Origin: JBLHKS01 sp047620505
Lineage (GTDB): Bacteria; Verrucomicrobiota; Verrucomicrobiia; Verrucomicrobiales; DEV007
Length of the DNA stretch: 15,069 nucleotides
Assembly: GCA_047620505.1 (NCBI GenBank)
Contig: JBLHKS010000169.1
Coordinates: 1 to 15,069 of the forward strand
Direction: 5' to 3'
The position numbers and the translations under genes are program-made. Positions 1 to 7,510 of the stretch are shown here, piece by piece (within the stretch, counting starts at the first letter, position 1; every line of letters starts with the position of its first letter). Below the pieces are notes generated by a model that did not search any database, was not told where the DNA came from, and saw nothing but the letters and a program-made list of their open reading frames with translations.

Positions 1-406
1 CCTCGCCCATGCCGAGGAAAATCCAGTAAAGCATGGGAGTTTCCCCGCAAACTCGGCGAAATTCGGCTTCCGCGCGCTCAGCAGCTGCTGGCGGATCGAG
101 CTCGCCTTCGATTCGGTGAATCCGGCTCGAATCCAGATTCAGCGGATCGAAAAGATGCGTCTTCGCGAGGAGAAAATTGCTGTCCGGATCGTCCCGCGGA
201 ACGCAGCGATCGTCTGCCCAGAAAAACTCGACCGCGTTCAACCGATCGCCTGCCTGCCGTGCAAGCTCATCGAAAAAATTGACCGCGACCCGCCCACCGG
301 AAATCGCGGCTGAGTCGCCTGGTTTGACCTCGCTCAGCCAACGCCGTGTGACTTCTGCGGCGAGCGCATCCGGGTTTTCGAAATTCAAGTGTTCGATCTT
401 ATCCAT
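1..406 (-). CDS. pgl: 6-phosphogluconolactonase, 3' part cut off by the window edge
   Basis: The gene would hydrolyse 6-phosphogluconolactone to 6-phosphogluconate, the second step of the oxidative pentose phosphate pathway, in the cytoplasm. Reading the minus strand from the ATG at 406-404 gives about 135 residues (MDKIEHLNFENPDAL...). Visible family signatures are an SGG turn (residues 36-38), the block WADDRCVPRDDPDSN (63-77), then IHRIEGE, and LGMGE just before the window edge, where the family normally continues with DGHTASLFP. The start is one base after the zwf stop (TGA-A-ATG), so translation is probably coupled to zwf; I see no strong Shine-Dalgarno. One copy of the recurring palindrome (79-90) lies in the coding sequence and reads P-A-A-A-E. 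The C-terminal half is not in the window. Identification is confident from the motifs and the position next to zwf. Confidence 0.92.
   Translation of the reverse strand, partial: MDKIEHLNFENPDALAAEVTRRWLSEVKPGDSAAISGGRVAVNFFDELARQAGDRLNAVEFFWADDRCVPRDDPDSNFLLAKTHLFDPLNLDSSRIHRIEGELDPPAAAERAEAEFRRVCGETPMLYWIFLGMGE
79..90. repeat. Recurring palindrome, copy 1 (in pgl)
   Basis: CAGCAGCTGCTG, flanked T...G. Coding on the minus strand as P-A-A-A-E. Confidence 0.9.
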
Positions 407-407
407 T

Positions 408-1967
408 TCAGCTAAGCGGCTGTGGGTTGATCCAGCTGTGACCTTCAGATTCGATCAGCGCATCAGCGGCGACAGGTCCCCAGGTTCCGGCCGCGTAGAA
501 TTCGTGATTCGTTAGACTCACATCCTTCCAAGCGTCTCGAATCGTGTCCACGATATTCCAAGCAGTCTCGACTTCATCGCGCCGAATGAACAACGTCGGC
601 TCGCCTGCGATCGATTCGAGCAACAGCCGTTCGTAAGCCTCAGGCGTGTACGCTCCGAATTCGCTGTCGTAGCTGAAATGCATCCTGACACGCTTCAAAT
701 CCATGCTCGTTCCCGGCGTCTTGCCGTTGAAGCCAAGGTAGATGCCTTCCTGCGGTTGTAAGCGAAGAGCGATCGCGTTGTCGCCAACCGATGCGCTCTT
801 TTCCTTGGCGAAAAGGACGCTTGGTGCCGGCTTGAATTGAACGCGGACTTCGCTCGCGCTGTGCGGTAGATTCTTGCCGGTTCTGAGGTAAAACGGGACG
901 CCCGACCAGCGCCAGTTGTCGATCATGAGCTTCATTGCGACGAAAGTCTCAACATTCGAGTCAGATTTGACTTTCGTTTCCTGGCGATAGCCGGGTCGAA
1001 CTTCATCGCCAACCTGGCCAGCGAAGTACTGCCCGCGAACGACCTGCTCGGCGACGTCAGCCTTGCTCAGTGGACGAATCGATTTCAGCAGTTTCACTTT
1101 CTCATCGCGAACCGCTTCGCCGTCGAGCGAGACCGGCGGCTCCATCGCAACGAGGCTGAGGACCTGAAGCAGGTGGTTCTGAACCATGTCGCGCAGCGCG
1201 CCGGATTCTTCGTAGTAACCGCCGCGCTCGCCAACGCCCATCTGCTCGCTCACGGTGATCTGAACGTGGTCGATCGATTCGCGATTCCAGAGCTGTTCGA
1301 AGATCGAATTCGAGAAGCGGAAAACGAGAATGTTCTGAACTGTCTCCTTCCCAAGATAGTGATCGATCCGGAAAATCTGGCGCTCGTGAAGGTATCGGAG
1401 AAGATCAGAGTTGAGCTGCTGTGCCGAATCCAAGTCAGTTCCGAACGGTTTTTCGACGACGACACGCTGCCAGAATCGAGGATCGCCGTCGCGCTCAAGA
1501 AGGCCGACTCGATGGCAGCCTTCGATTACCTGAACGAACTGGCTTGGCGAGGTCGCAAGATAGATCAGGAGATTCTTGCTTAGCCGCTCATCCGGCATTT
1601 CGCCCAGCTGATTTTTGAGCGAATGAAATCCGTCGTCGTTGCTGAAATCTCCTCGGCAGTAGCTGACGTTCTCAGCGAACTCAGCCCACTTCGCCTCATC
1701 GACTTCCGTACGCGAAAAGCTCTTCAGACCTTCATGAAGCTCGGTCCGAAAACTATCATCGGACTTTTCACGTCGAGCGAATCCGATCACTCGAAACGGG
1801 CTCGCCATTTGGCCGCCGATGTACAAATGATAGAGCGCTGGGATCAGCTTTCGTGCGGTCAGGTCGCCGCTCGCGCCGAAGATCACAATTGTGCACGGCT
1901 CGACGACTCCGCGTGTCGATCCGTCATGGCACTCCATCAATTCATCCAATTCCTCTGAGGCATTCAT
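408..1967 (-). CDS. zwf: Glucose-6-phosphate 1-dehydrogenase
   Basis: The enzyme oxidises glucose 6-phosphate to 6-phosphogluconolactone while reducing NADP(+), the entry step of the oxidative pentose phosphate pathway. The 519-residue product has the normal family length. The N-terminal dinucleotide-binding fingerprint GASGDLTARKL is at residues 31-41, EKPFG at 172-176 and the substrate-binding signature RIDHYLGKE at 200-208, with H203 and K207. The C-terminal half keeps family blocks such as FYLRTGKNL and EAYERLLLESIAGE and ends TWGP..ADALI. The start at 1967 is preceded by GGAG four bases upstream, slightly close but usable. The gene lies 45 bp downstream of the sulfatase and one base before pgl, so the three probably share a transcript. 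It contains no copy of the recurring 12-bp palindrome, which gives one of the two longest gaps between copies. Nothing in the sequence suggests a defect. Confidence 0.97.
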   Translation of the reverse strand: MNASEELDELMECHDGSTRGVVEPCTIVIFGASGDLTARKLIPALYHLYIGGQMASPFRVIGFARREKSDDSFRTELHEGLKSFSRTEVDEAKWAEFAENVSYCRGDFSNDDGFHSLKNQLGEMPDERLSKNLLIYLATSPSQFVQVIEGCHRVGLLERDGDPRFWQRVVVEKPFGTDLDSAQQLNSDLLRYLHERQIFRIDHYLGKETVQNILVFRFSNSIFEQLWNRESIDHVQITVSEQMGVGERGGYYEESGALRDMVQNHLLQVLSLVAMEPPVSLDGEAVRDEKVKLLKSIRPLSKADVAEQVVRGQYFAGQVGDEVRPGYRQETKVKSDSNVETFVAMKLMIDNWRWSGVPFYLRTGKNLPHSASEVRVQFKPAPSVLFAKEKSASVGDNAIALRLQPQEGIYLGFNGKTPGTSMDLKRVRMHFSYDSEFGAYTPEAYERLLLESIAGEPTLFIRRDEVETAWNIVDTIRDAWKDVSLTNHEFYAAGTWGPVAADALIESEGHSWINPQPLS

Positions 1968-2012
1968 GTGGCTCCGACCTTCGCGGGGAGCGTTCGAAGT
2001 TCAATCTTTCGT

Positions 2013-3464
2013 TCAGCGATGATCGCTCGCCCAGGACGCGGCTTCGACGCCGGTGCGCAGCCGCCATTCGAGCAGGACTTCCAGCAGCTGCTGGCGAGTC
2101 GCGGCGTGATCCGGATCGTTCCAGAGATTCGTTTGCTCGCCCGGATCGGCGCGCAAATCGAAAAGCATGCCTTCGTTTTCGCCGTCCAGCGCGTCGCTGC
2201 CGAGGATGTAAACCAGCTTCCAGTCGCGGCTGCGAACCATGCATTGGAAATCTGCCGTCGTGAAATTTCCGTCTCGCGGATGTTCGGCGAAAACGTATTC
2301 GCGGCCCTTCCAGTCTGGATCTTCGGTCAACGCTGGAAGCAAGCTTTTCGCCTGGAACGATTCCGGAACGTCGACGCCCGCTAGTTCCAGAATCGCTGGG
2401 CCGATGTCGAAAAGCGAAACGGGATCGTCGATTTTTCGACCGCCTTTGAATCGATCTGGCGACCACACGATGAGCGGGACGCGGGTGACCTGCTCGTACA
2501 TCGTCCACTTCTGGCTGTGGCCGTGATCGGTGAGGCAGTCGCCGTGATCGGAAGTAAAAATCACGACTGAGTTCTCAAGGTAGCCCTGAGCCTCCAGCTT
2601 CTCCATGATTTCGCCAACTTGCTGATCGATCATCGAAACGTTCGCCATGTAATGTCGGCGCTGATCGAGACGCTGCTCCTCGGTCGGGTCGAGATCGAGG
2701 ATCACGGAATCGTGGTCGACTTCGTTGTTGTGAACGCGCATTCCCTTGTAGGCTTCGGGCTGACCATCGAGATCAGCCTGCGTTACGGGCTGGAGCGGGA
2801 TTTCCCGATCGCCATATGCGGAAAGCGCCTCTGGAGTCGGGTCGTAGGGAGGGTGCGGTCCGGGAAATCCGATCTCGAGAAACAGCGGCGAGGTTTTCGG
2901 GTAGCTTTCGATCCACCACTTCGCAGTCTCGCCGACGAAGTTGTCGCTCTGCATTTCAGGCGGCAAATCCCAGGTGAACGCGCCCAGTTTTTTGGCGTAG
3001 TCAGGGTGTTCGCGATACTGCTCGCGCTGCTGTTTAACGAGCCCACGCGCTGCCAACGCCTTGTCCCATTCGTCGAAAAAATACCGGCCTTCGAGGTAGC
3101 GATCTTTGTTCTCGACGACGTAGCGCTGATGAAATCCGCAGGGCGTCGTGAACGGCCAGGTGTGCATTTTCCCGACGTTCGTGCAGTGGTAGCCGCTCGC
3201 GTTCAGATCCTCGATCCACGAGTGCTCCCAGCGATCCGCGTTCTTCATGATCCCGGTCGTGTGCGGGTACTGGCCAGTGAAAAGACTGGCCCTCGAAGGC
3301 GCGCAACTCGGCGCGGTGACGTGGCAATTCGTGAACGAAACGCCTTCGTTGACGAGCCGGTCGAGATTCGGCGTGTCGACGTGGTCGTAGCCCAACGCGT
3401 TAATCGTGTCGAGGCGTTGTTGGTCCGTTAGGATGAAGATAATATTGGGGCGATCGTCGGCCAT
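2013..3464 (-). CDS. Formylglycine-dependent sulfatase, no visible signal peptide
   Basis: This alkaline-phosphatase-superfamily hydrolase removes sulfate from an ester; the substrate cannot be told from sequence. The 483-residue protein starts MADDRPNIIFILTDQQR, carries the C-x-P-S-R maturation motif as CAPSR (C54, the residue expected to become formylglycine), then GKMH (98-101), FPGPHPPYDP (200-209), DHGD (306-309) and K319, all usual metal- or sulfate-binding positions. The first metal site reads T-D-Q-Q rather than D-D, as in choline-sulfatase and phosphonate-hydrolase-like branches. Unlike most sulfatases of polysaccharide-degrading PVC bacteria, there is no N-terminal signal peptide, so a cytoplasmic role on an imported small sulfate ester is likely (inference). 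GAGGG seven bases upstream of the ATG at 3464 supports the start. It heads the sulfatase-zwf-pgl cluster. No formylglycine-generating enzyme is in the window. A palindrome copy at 2081-2094 lies 22 codons before the stop. Confidence 0.93.
   Translation of the reverse strand: MADDRPNIIFILTDQQRLDTINALGYDHVDTPNLDRLVNEGVSFTNCHVTAPSCAPSRASLFTGQYPHTTGIMKNADRWEHSWIEDLNASGYHCTNVGKMHTWPFTTPCGFHQRYVVENKDRYLEGRYFFDEWDKALAARGLVKQQREQYREHPDYAKKLGAFTWDLPPEMQSDNFVGETAKWWIESYPKTSPLFLEIGFPGPHPPYDPTPEALSAYGDREIPLQPVTQADLDGQPEAYKGMRVHNNEVDHDSVILDLDPTEEQRLDQRRHYMANVSMIDQQVGEIMEKLEAQGYLENSVVIFTSDHGDCLTDHGHSQKWTMYEQVTRVPLIVWSPDRFKGGRKIDDPVSLFDIGPAILELAGVDVPESFQAKSLLPALTEDPDWKGREYVFAEHPRDGNFTTADFQCMVRSRDWKLVYILGSDALDGENEGMLFDLRADPGEQTNLWNDPDHAATRQQLLEVLLEWRLRTGVEAASWASDHR
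2081..2094. repeat. Recurring palindrome, copy 2 (in sulfatase)
   Basis: CCAGCAGCTGCTGG, a 14-bp perfect palindrome. Coding on the minus strand as R-Q-Q-L-L-E, 22 codons before the sulfatase stop. Confidence 0.9.
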
Positions 3465-3529
3465 GGCGCGGCCCTCTTAGCATGGCGCCGGGCCCGTTGC
3501 AAAACCTCTGGAGCGCGCCAGGTTGCGGG

Positions 3530-6040
3530 ATGAATTCGCGAATTTTCATCATTTGCTCGATCCTTCCGGCCTTAGCAGCTGCTGAGGACGAAAAACCGGA
3601 AGAGCCGCCAGCGCCGCCGTCTCCCGGCCATTCGCAGCACGGCGAAATTTTCAACGAAGGTCCACGTCAAGCGGCTGTGCTGATCGGCAACACGGGCAAG
3701 ATTGATTTTGAGATCACGACGAAGTCGCCTGAGGCGCAGAAATTCTTCAACCAGGGCGTCGGCCAGCTTCACGGATTCTGGTATCTGGAAAGCGAGCGCA
3801 GCTTCCGGCAAGTGGCCGCGATCGATCCGGATTGCGCGATGGCTTACTGGGGCATGGCGATGGCAAACTTCAGAAATAAGACGCGCGCGACCGGTTTCAT
3901 CGAAGAAGCGACGAAGCGCAAAGAATCCGCCAGCGAACGCGAGCAGAAGTGGATCGACTCGCTCGCCAAATTCTTCGAAGAAGGAAAATCGGACGACAAA
4001 CCGCGCCGCCGCGCCCTTGTCCGTGCTCTGGAAAACATCGTGCTCGAATACCCGGATGAGCTGGAAGCGAAAGCGTTTCTGATGCTCCAAATCTATTCGA
4101 ACAACGGCAAGGGCCTTTCGATTCCCAGTCACTACGCGATCAATCTTTTGATTTCGCAGATCCTCGAAGAAAATCCGGCCCACCCGGTTCATCACTATCG
4201 AATCCATCTCTGGGACAGCGAAAAGCCGGCTCAGGCGCTTGCCTCAGCTGCGGGTTGCGGGCCAGCCGCGCCAGCGATCGCTCACATGTGGCACATGCCG
4301 GGCCACATTTATTCGAAGCTGCATCGCTACGAGGATGCCGTCTGGCAGCAGGAAGCATCGGCGCGAGTCGATCACGCTCACATGACTCGTTTCCGGTTGA
4401 TTCCGGATCAGATCAGCAATTTCGCCCACAACAATGAGTGGCTGATCCGAAATTTGAACTACCTCGGTCAGGCCGATCGTGCGGTCGAGCTTGCTTGCAA
4501 CATGATCGAGTTGCCAAGGCTTCCTAAGCTCAATAGCGAGCAGAAATACTCGGGCGGCGGCAGCTGGGATTACGGTCGTCAGCGGCTTCGCGACACGCTG
4601 ATGCGTTATGAGAAGTGGGAAGAGTTAATCGCTTACGGGAACACCGATTATCTTAAGCCAGGCACCGGAAGGGTTGACGAAACCGAGTGGCGGCGATTCA
4701 TGTCGATCGCTTCGTTCGAGAGCGGAGATCGTGAGCGCGGCCAGCAGCTGCTGGCGGAGCTTGAAAAGGATCTGGAGAAGGTGAAGGCCGATCAAGAAGC
4801 GGCAGTTAAGAAGGTCGAAGAGGCTAACGCGGTCAAAAAAGACGACGAAAAGGAGAAGGCCGAAGTGTCTTGCGAGGACAAAAAGGACGACGAAAAGAAG
4901 AAGGCCGAAAAGTCTAACGAAGACAAAAAGGACGACGAAAAGAAGAAAACTGAAGAGGCTGGCGAGGACAAAAAGGACGACGAAAAGAAGAAGGTTGAAG
5001 AGTCTGGCGAGGACAAAAAAGACGACGAAAAGAAGAAGGCTGAGGAGCCCAAAAAAGGCAAAACGGCGGCCGAAATTAAAAAGCTCGTCGATGCTGAAAG
5101 ACGGAAGTTCAAAACGAAAATCGATACGCGCACGAAAGCTATCAAAGAGCTCAAGGCTTACGATTTGGTGTTTGCCGATGAGCCGAAAGTCGAGGAAGCA
5201 GGGAAGGCGGTCGACGGCGCGACGGGAATAGCGAAGATCCGGAAGGCGCGGCTGTTTTTGAAGCTCGGCGACGTCGAAAAGGCGCTGAAATTGGCGACGG
5301 AAGATGCAGCCTCCGGGAAGAATCAGATTCATCCGCTGGCGACGAAAGTTCATATGCTTCTCGAGGCGGACAAAAAGGACGAGGCGAAGACCGAGTTCGA
5401 AAAACTTCGAAAAATGGCGCACTCCGCCGATCTGGACCTGCCCGTTTTCGAGCGGCTCGCGCCGTTGACTAAGGGGGACTGGCAGATCGCAAAAGAGCCG
5501 GCGAAAGATCTCGGCGAGCGTCCCGATCTGGCGAAGCTCGGCCCGTTTCGCTGGCAGCCGCCGAAAGCGCCGGGATTCACGTTGAAGAGTTCCGACGGTA
5601 AGCCGGTTTCGTTGGCTGACTACGCCGGGAAGCCGACGCTGGTGATTTTCTTCCTCGGTCGCGGCTGCACGCATTGCATGGAGCAGCTGACCGAGTTCGC
5701 GCCGATGAAGGAAAAATTCGCCGAAGCCGGAATCGAGATCCTCGCCGTCAGCACGGACACTGTCGAGGGGCTCAAGCTGACTTACTGGTTGAATTCAGAC
5801 GAAGAAGATAAAGAGAAAGCGGAAAACCCGTTTCCGTTTCCGTTGCTTTCGGACAGTGATCTGAAGGCGTTCCGCGATTTCCGCGCCTACGATGATTTCG
5901 AAGAAATGGCGCTGCACGGCACGTTTTTGATCGACCAAGTCGGCCGGATCCGCTGGCAGAACATCAGCTTCGAGCCGTTCATGAAGCCGGAGTTCATGCT
6001 TGAAGAGAGCGTGCGGTTGCTGAGCTACGAAGATTCTTAA
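3530..6040 (+). CDS. Exported fusion: helical-repeat region, Lys/Glu tandem repeat, thioredoxin-like domain
   Basis: I chose the ATG at 3530 because it gives a classic signal peptide (MNSRIFIICSILPALAAA, then EDEK), making 836 residues; an in-frame ATG at 3482 would add 16 residues ahead of it. Residues about 50-430 look like a TPR-type helical region (QKFFNQGVGQLHGFWYLE, AIDPDCAMAYWGMAMANF), a type common in PVC bacteria. Residues about 436-505 are a 15-residue tandem repeat of the kind KKDDEKKKAEESGED, almost entirely Lys, Asp and Glu, probably a charged helix or disordered linker. A second short helical-repeat stretch follows. From about residue 675 there is a redoxin/AhpC-TSA-like domain (APGFTLKSSDGKPVSLADY), with GRGCTHC giving a C713-x-x-C716 pair, then VSTD and a conserved GTFLIDQVGRIRW. 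A thiol-disulfide role in the periplasm is likely. The partner is unknown. The next gene starts 4 bp after its stop, so they are probably co-transcribed. Confidence 0.85.
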   Translation: MNSRIFIICSILPALAAAEDEKPEEPPAPPSPGHSQHGEIFNEGPRQAAVLIGNTGKIDFEITTKSPEAQKFFNQGVGQLHGFWYLESERSFRQVAAIDPDCAMAYWGMAMANFRNKTRATGFIEEATKRKESASEREQKWIDSLAKFFEEGKSDDKPRRRALVRALENIVLEYPDELEAKAFLMLQIYSNNGKGLSIPSHYAINLLISQILEENPAHPVHHYRIHLWDSEKPAQALASAAGCGPAAPAIAHMWHMPGHIYSKLHRYEDAVWQQEASARVDHAHMTRFRLIPDQISNFAHNNEWLIRNLNYLGQADRAVELACNMIELPRLPKLNSEQKYSGGGSWDYGRQRLRDTLMRYEKWEELIAYGNTDYLKPGTGRVDETEWRRFMSIASFESGDRERGQQLLAELEKDLEKVKADQEAAVKKVEEANAVKKDDEKEKAEVSCEDKKDDEKKKAEKSNEDKKDDEKKKTEEAGEDKKDDEKKKVEESGEDKKDDEKKKAEEPKKGKTAAEIKKLVDAERRKFKTKIDTRTKAIKELKAYDLVFADEPKVEEAGKAVDGATGIAKIRKARLFLKLGDVEKALKLATEDAASGKNQIHPLATKVHMLLEADKKDEAKTEFEKLRKMAHSADLDLPVFERLAPLTKGDWQIAKEPAKDLGERPDLAKLGPFRWQPPKAPGFTLKSSDGKPVSLADYAGKPTLVIFFLGRGCTHCMEQLTEFAPMKEKFAEAGIEILAVSTDTVEGLKLTYWLNSDEEDKEKAENPFPFPLLSDSDLKAFRDFRAYDDFEEMALHGTFLIDQVGRIRWQNISFEPFMKPEFMLEESVRLLSYEDS
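3574..3583. repeat. Recurring palindrome core, copy 3
   Basis: AGCAGCTGCT; the outer C is T here. It codes L-A-A-A-E exactly at the predicted signal-peptide cleavage site of the 3530-6040 product. Confidence 0.85.
4741..4754. repeat. Recurring palindrome, copy 4
   Basis: CCAGCAGCTGCTGG, a 14-bp perfect palindrome coding Q-Q-L-L-A, just ahead of the charged tandem repeat. Confidence 0.9.
4835..5046 (+). repeat. 45-bp in-frame tandem repeat, about 4.7 copies
   Basis: Units begin at 4835, 4880, 4925, 4970 and 5015, exactly 45 bp apart, each starting AAAAA(A/G)GACGACGAAAAG. They encode 15-residue units of the form KKDDEKKKAE-x-x-x-ED; the first unit differs (EKEKAEVSCED, with the only Cys) and the last decays into EEPKKGKTAAE. 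The near identity at DNA level, including shared codons, points to recent expansion by slippage or recombination. Copy number may therefore vary between strains. Confidence 0.93.
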
Positions 6041-6044
6041 AACG

Positions 6045-7433
6045 ATGCTTCTGACGATCGCCAAAATCGCAGCCGTCGCGTGGCTAGCTGAGAACGCGCA
6101 AGGAACGCAGGCTTGGCATACTGCGAAAGAGCAGCTGCTCAATGAGGGAATTACATTCGACCTGACTCAACTCGCGCCGGATCCAGTTGCAGCAGAGGAC
6201 AATTTCTGGGATACGCCGCTGCTGCGGGGCGTGATCCTCGATCAGGAAATGGAAAAGCAGGAGCGGCTGAGCGCGATCACGTTGATTCCAGAAAGCGTCG
6301 ACCCAAGGGAGCATTTTAATGGGCATGGAGGGGACGTTTTGAGTCGTCGCCGAACCGACTTGACACCTTGGGATGAATTTGTCGACGGCGAGGGGCCGGA
6401 GGCGATACTTGCGGCACTGGAAAATCGATTCGGAGCCGAGTTCGCGGAACTCGCTCAAGCCTCGAAACGACCATTTTCCGTCTCACCGTTTCCGTGGGAT
6501 TTAACAAAAAACATGGAAAATTTCGCGGCCGCCAATCTGACTCACACGACTGTGGCGATTGATTTATCGAAGACCCTGATTCTTTGGTCGCGCGCCGCGA
6601 TTGAAGCTGGAGACGGGTCGATAGCGCTGAATTCTATCCGAATTAAGATTCGGCTTGCCGAAGCGATATCAAAGGAACCAAGCCTTACTGCTCATCTTTC
6701 ATCGATCCTCATTCAGAATCGCGCGGTGACCGCCATTTGGGAAGGGCTTGCACAAAACGTATGGGATCGCCAGCAACTGCTGAGTCTCAAAAGCGAACTT
6801 GAACGACTCGACCTGTTGGGCTCTTTCGCAACCGTTGCGGAGTGCGAGGTCGTGTTTCTCGAATGGGCACTTGATGAAATGAAAGGCTCCGATGTTCTCG
6901 CCGGGATGTCCAACGACGCTGAAGACGACGGTTTGGTCGTCAAGCTGGCTCTGAGATTGCTTCCTTGGGGGTGGCTTGATCGCAACAAAGCGTTTGGCTC
7001 CATCTGGTTGCTTGAGAATTTCATAATTCCTGCCAAAGAAAAGAATTGGTCGAGGTTGGCACAGGCCCGGTTTCCGGAAGAGGGTGAGATTCGGGATTCG
7101 GCGATCGTGGAGATCTTTCTTGGGGGGCTCGAAAAAATTCCTCGGAGCTCGGCGAAGGCGCACATGCTGACTCAATTTGCTCTGGCCGCCTGCGAAATCG
7201 AATTGCATCGAATCGACCAAGGCGACTATCCTGATGCGCTGCCAGTTCCCCGGTTGGATCTCGACAGCGAGCTGCTTCGGTATTCAAAAACGGACGACGG
7301 TCGCTACCGAATTTACTCAATTGGCTGGGATTTCATCGATGACAACGGAACGCCTGCGCTGACTGGTGAATCCGAGAAAAACGATTGGGTCTGGGCCTAC
7401 GGACCACCAGCAGCTGCTGAACGCGGGAGTTGA
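6045..7433 (+). CDS. Uncharacterised protein, paralogue of the product of 10696-12096
   Basis: I do not recognise a named family. The 462-residue product starts MLLTIAKIAAVAW, a short hydrophobic segment that could be a weak anchor or signal, and is otherwise soluble and helix-rich. It aligns along its length with the protein at 10696-12096. Shared blocks are DNFW-x-TPLL near residue 55, an FGAEF/FGAEFQ-ELA-x-AS block, a RLAEA-x-S-x-(E/D)PSL block, W-E-G-L-A followed by QLL-x-LKSEL, and the C-terminal AACE-x-ELHR...YPD-x-LP...RIYSIGW. The last block resembles the C-terminal end of pseudopilin-like proteins of PVC bacteria. After the conserved DWVW-x-Y end, this copy has ten extra residues (GPPAAAERGS) that include the palindrome at 7408-7419. 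Its start lies 4 bp after the preceding stop, suggesting co-transcription with the thioredoxin-like fusion. Function unknown. Confidence 0.8.
   Translation: MLLTIAKIAAVAWLAENAQGTQAWHTAKEQLLNEGITFDLTQLAPDPVAAEDNFWDTPLLRGVILDQEMEKQERLSAITLIPESVDPREHFNGHGGDVLSRRRTDLTPWDEFVDGEGPEAILAALENRFGAEFAELAQASKRPFSVSPFPWDLTKNMENFAAANLTHTTVAIDLSKTLILWSRAAIEAGDGSIALNSIRIKIRLAEAISKEPSLTAHLSSILIQNRAVTAIWEGLAQNVWDRQQLLSLKSELERLDLLGSFATVAECEVVFLEWALDEMKGSDVLAGMSNDAEDDGLVVKLALRLLPWGWLDRNKAFGSIWLLENFIIPAKEKNWSRLAQARFPEEGEIRDSAIVEIFLGGLEKIPRSSAKAHMLTQFALAACEIELHRIDQGDYPDALPVPRLDLDSELLRYSKTDDGRYRIYSIGWDFIDDNGTPALTGESEKNDWVWAYGPPAAAERGS
6129..6140. repeat. Recurring palindrome core, copy 5
   Basis: GAGCAGCTGCTC, still a perfect 12-bp palindrome with the outer pair changed symmetrically. 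It codes E-Q-L-L. Confidence 0.85.
7408..7419. repeat. Recurring palindrome, copy 6
   Basis: CAGCAGCTGCTG, flanked C...A. It codes P-A-A-A-E in a C-terminal extension absent from the paralogue. Confidence 0.9.
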
Positions 7434-7458
7434 CGGCGGGGGCGATTTCCAATAGAAC
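7430..7458 (+). promoter_or_regulatory. Possible sigma70-type promoter for the symporter
   Basis: TTGACG at 7430-7435 matches five of six -35 bases, and TAGAAC at 7453-7458 matches four of six -10 bases, with a 17-bp spacer. It would start transcription near 7465, about 45 bases ahead of the symporter ATG at 7511. It overlaps the last codon and stop of the preceding gene and lies 11 bp after a palindrome copy. This is a consensus match only, and the organism's own consensus is unknown. Confidence 0.35.
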
Positions 7459-7510
7459 TTCGAGCGTGTCCCCCGAAGCAGCAGAGGCGCTGAGCCGCAC
7501 GAGTTTCAGC

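Noticed and set aside
2619..3431. Plus-strand open frame of 270 codons inside the sulfatase
   Set aside because: The minus strand encodes a complete sulfatase with all catalytic motifs; the plus-strand product shows no recognisable domain.
3482..3529. Upstream ATG for the thioredoxin-like fusion
   Set aside because: It would bury the signal peptide behind 16 residues; the ATG at 3530 gives a normal export signal.
770..4280. Cyanobacterial HIP1 octamer GCGATCGC as an iterated element
   Set aside because: I noticed only two copies (near 770 and 4274), not the dense pattern of HIP1 genomes.
4625..5674. Long open frame on the minus strand opposite the tandem repeat
   Set aside because: It is a shadow of the Lys/Glu-rich repeat (Leu/Phe-rich low complexity), with the opposite strand giving clear domains.
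7430..7510. TTG start extending the symporter by 27 residues
   Set aside because: The extension is polar and overlaps the previous stop; the ATG at 7511 starts directly at the first membrane helix.
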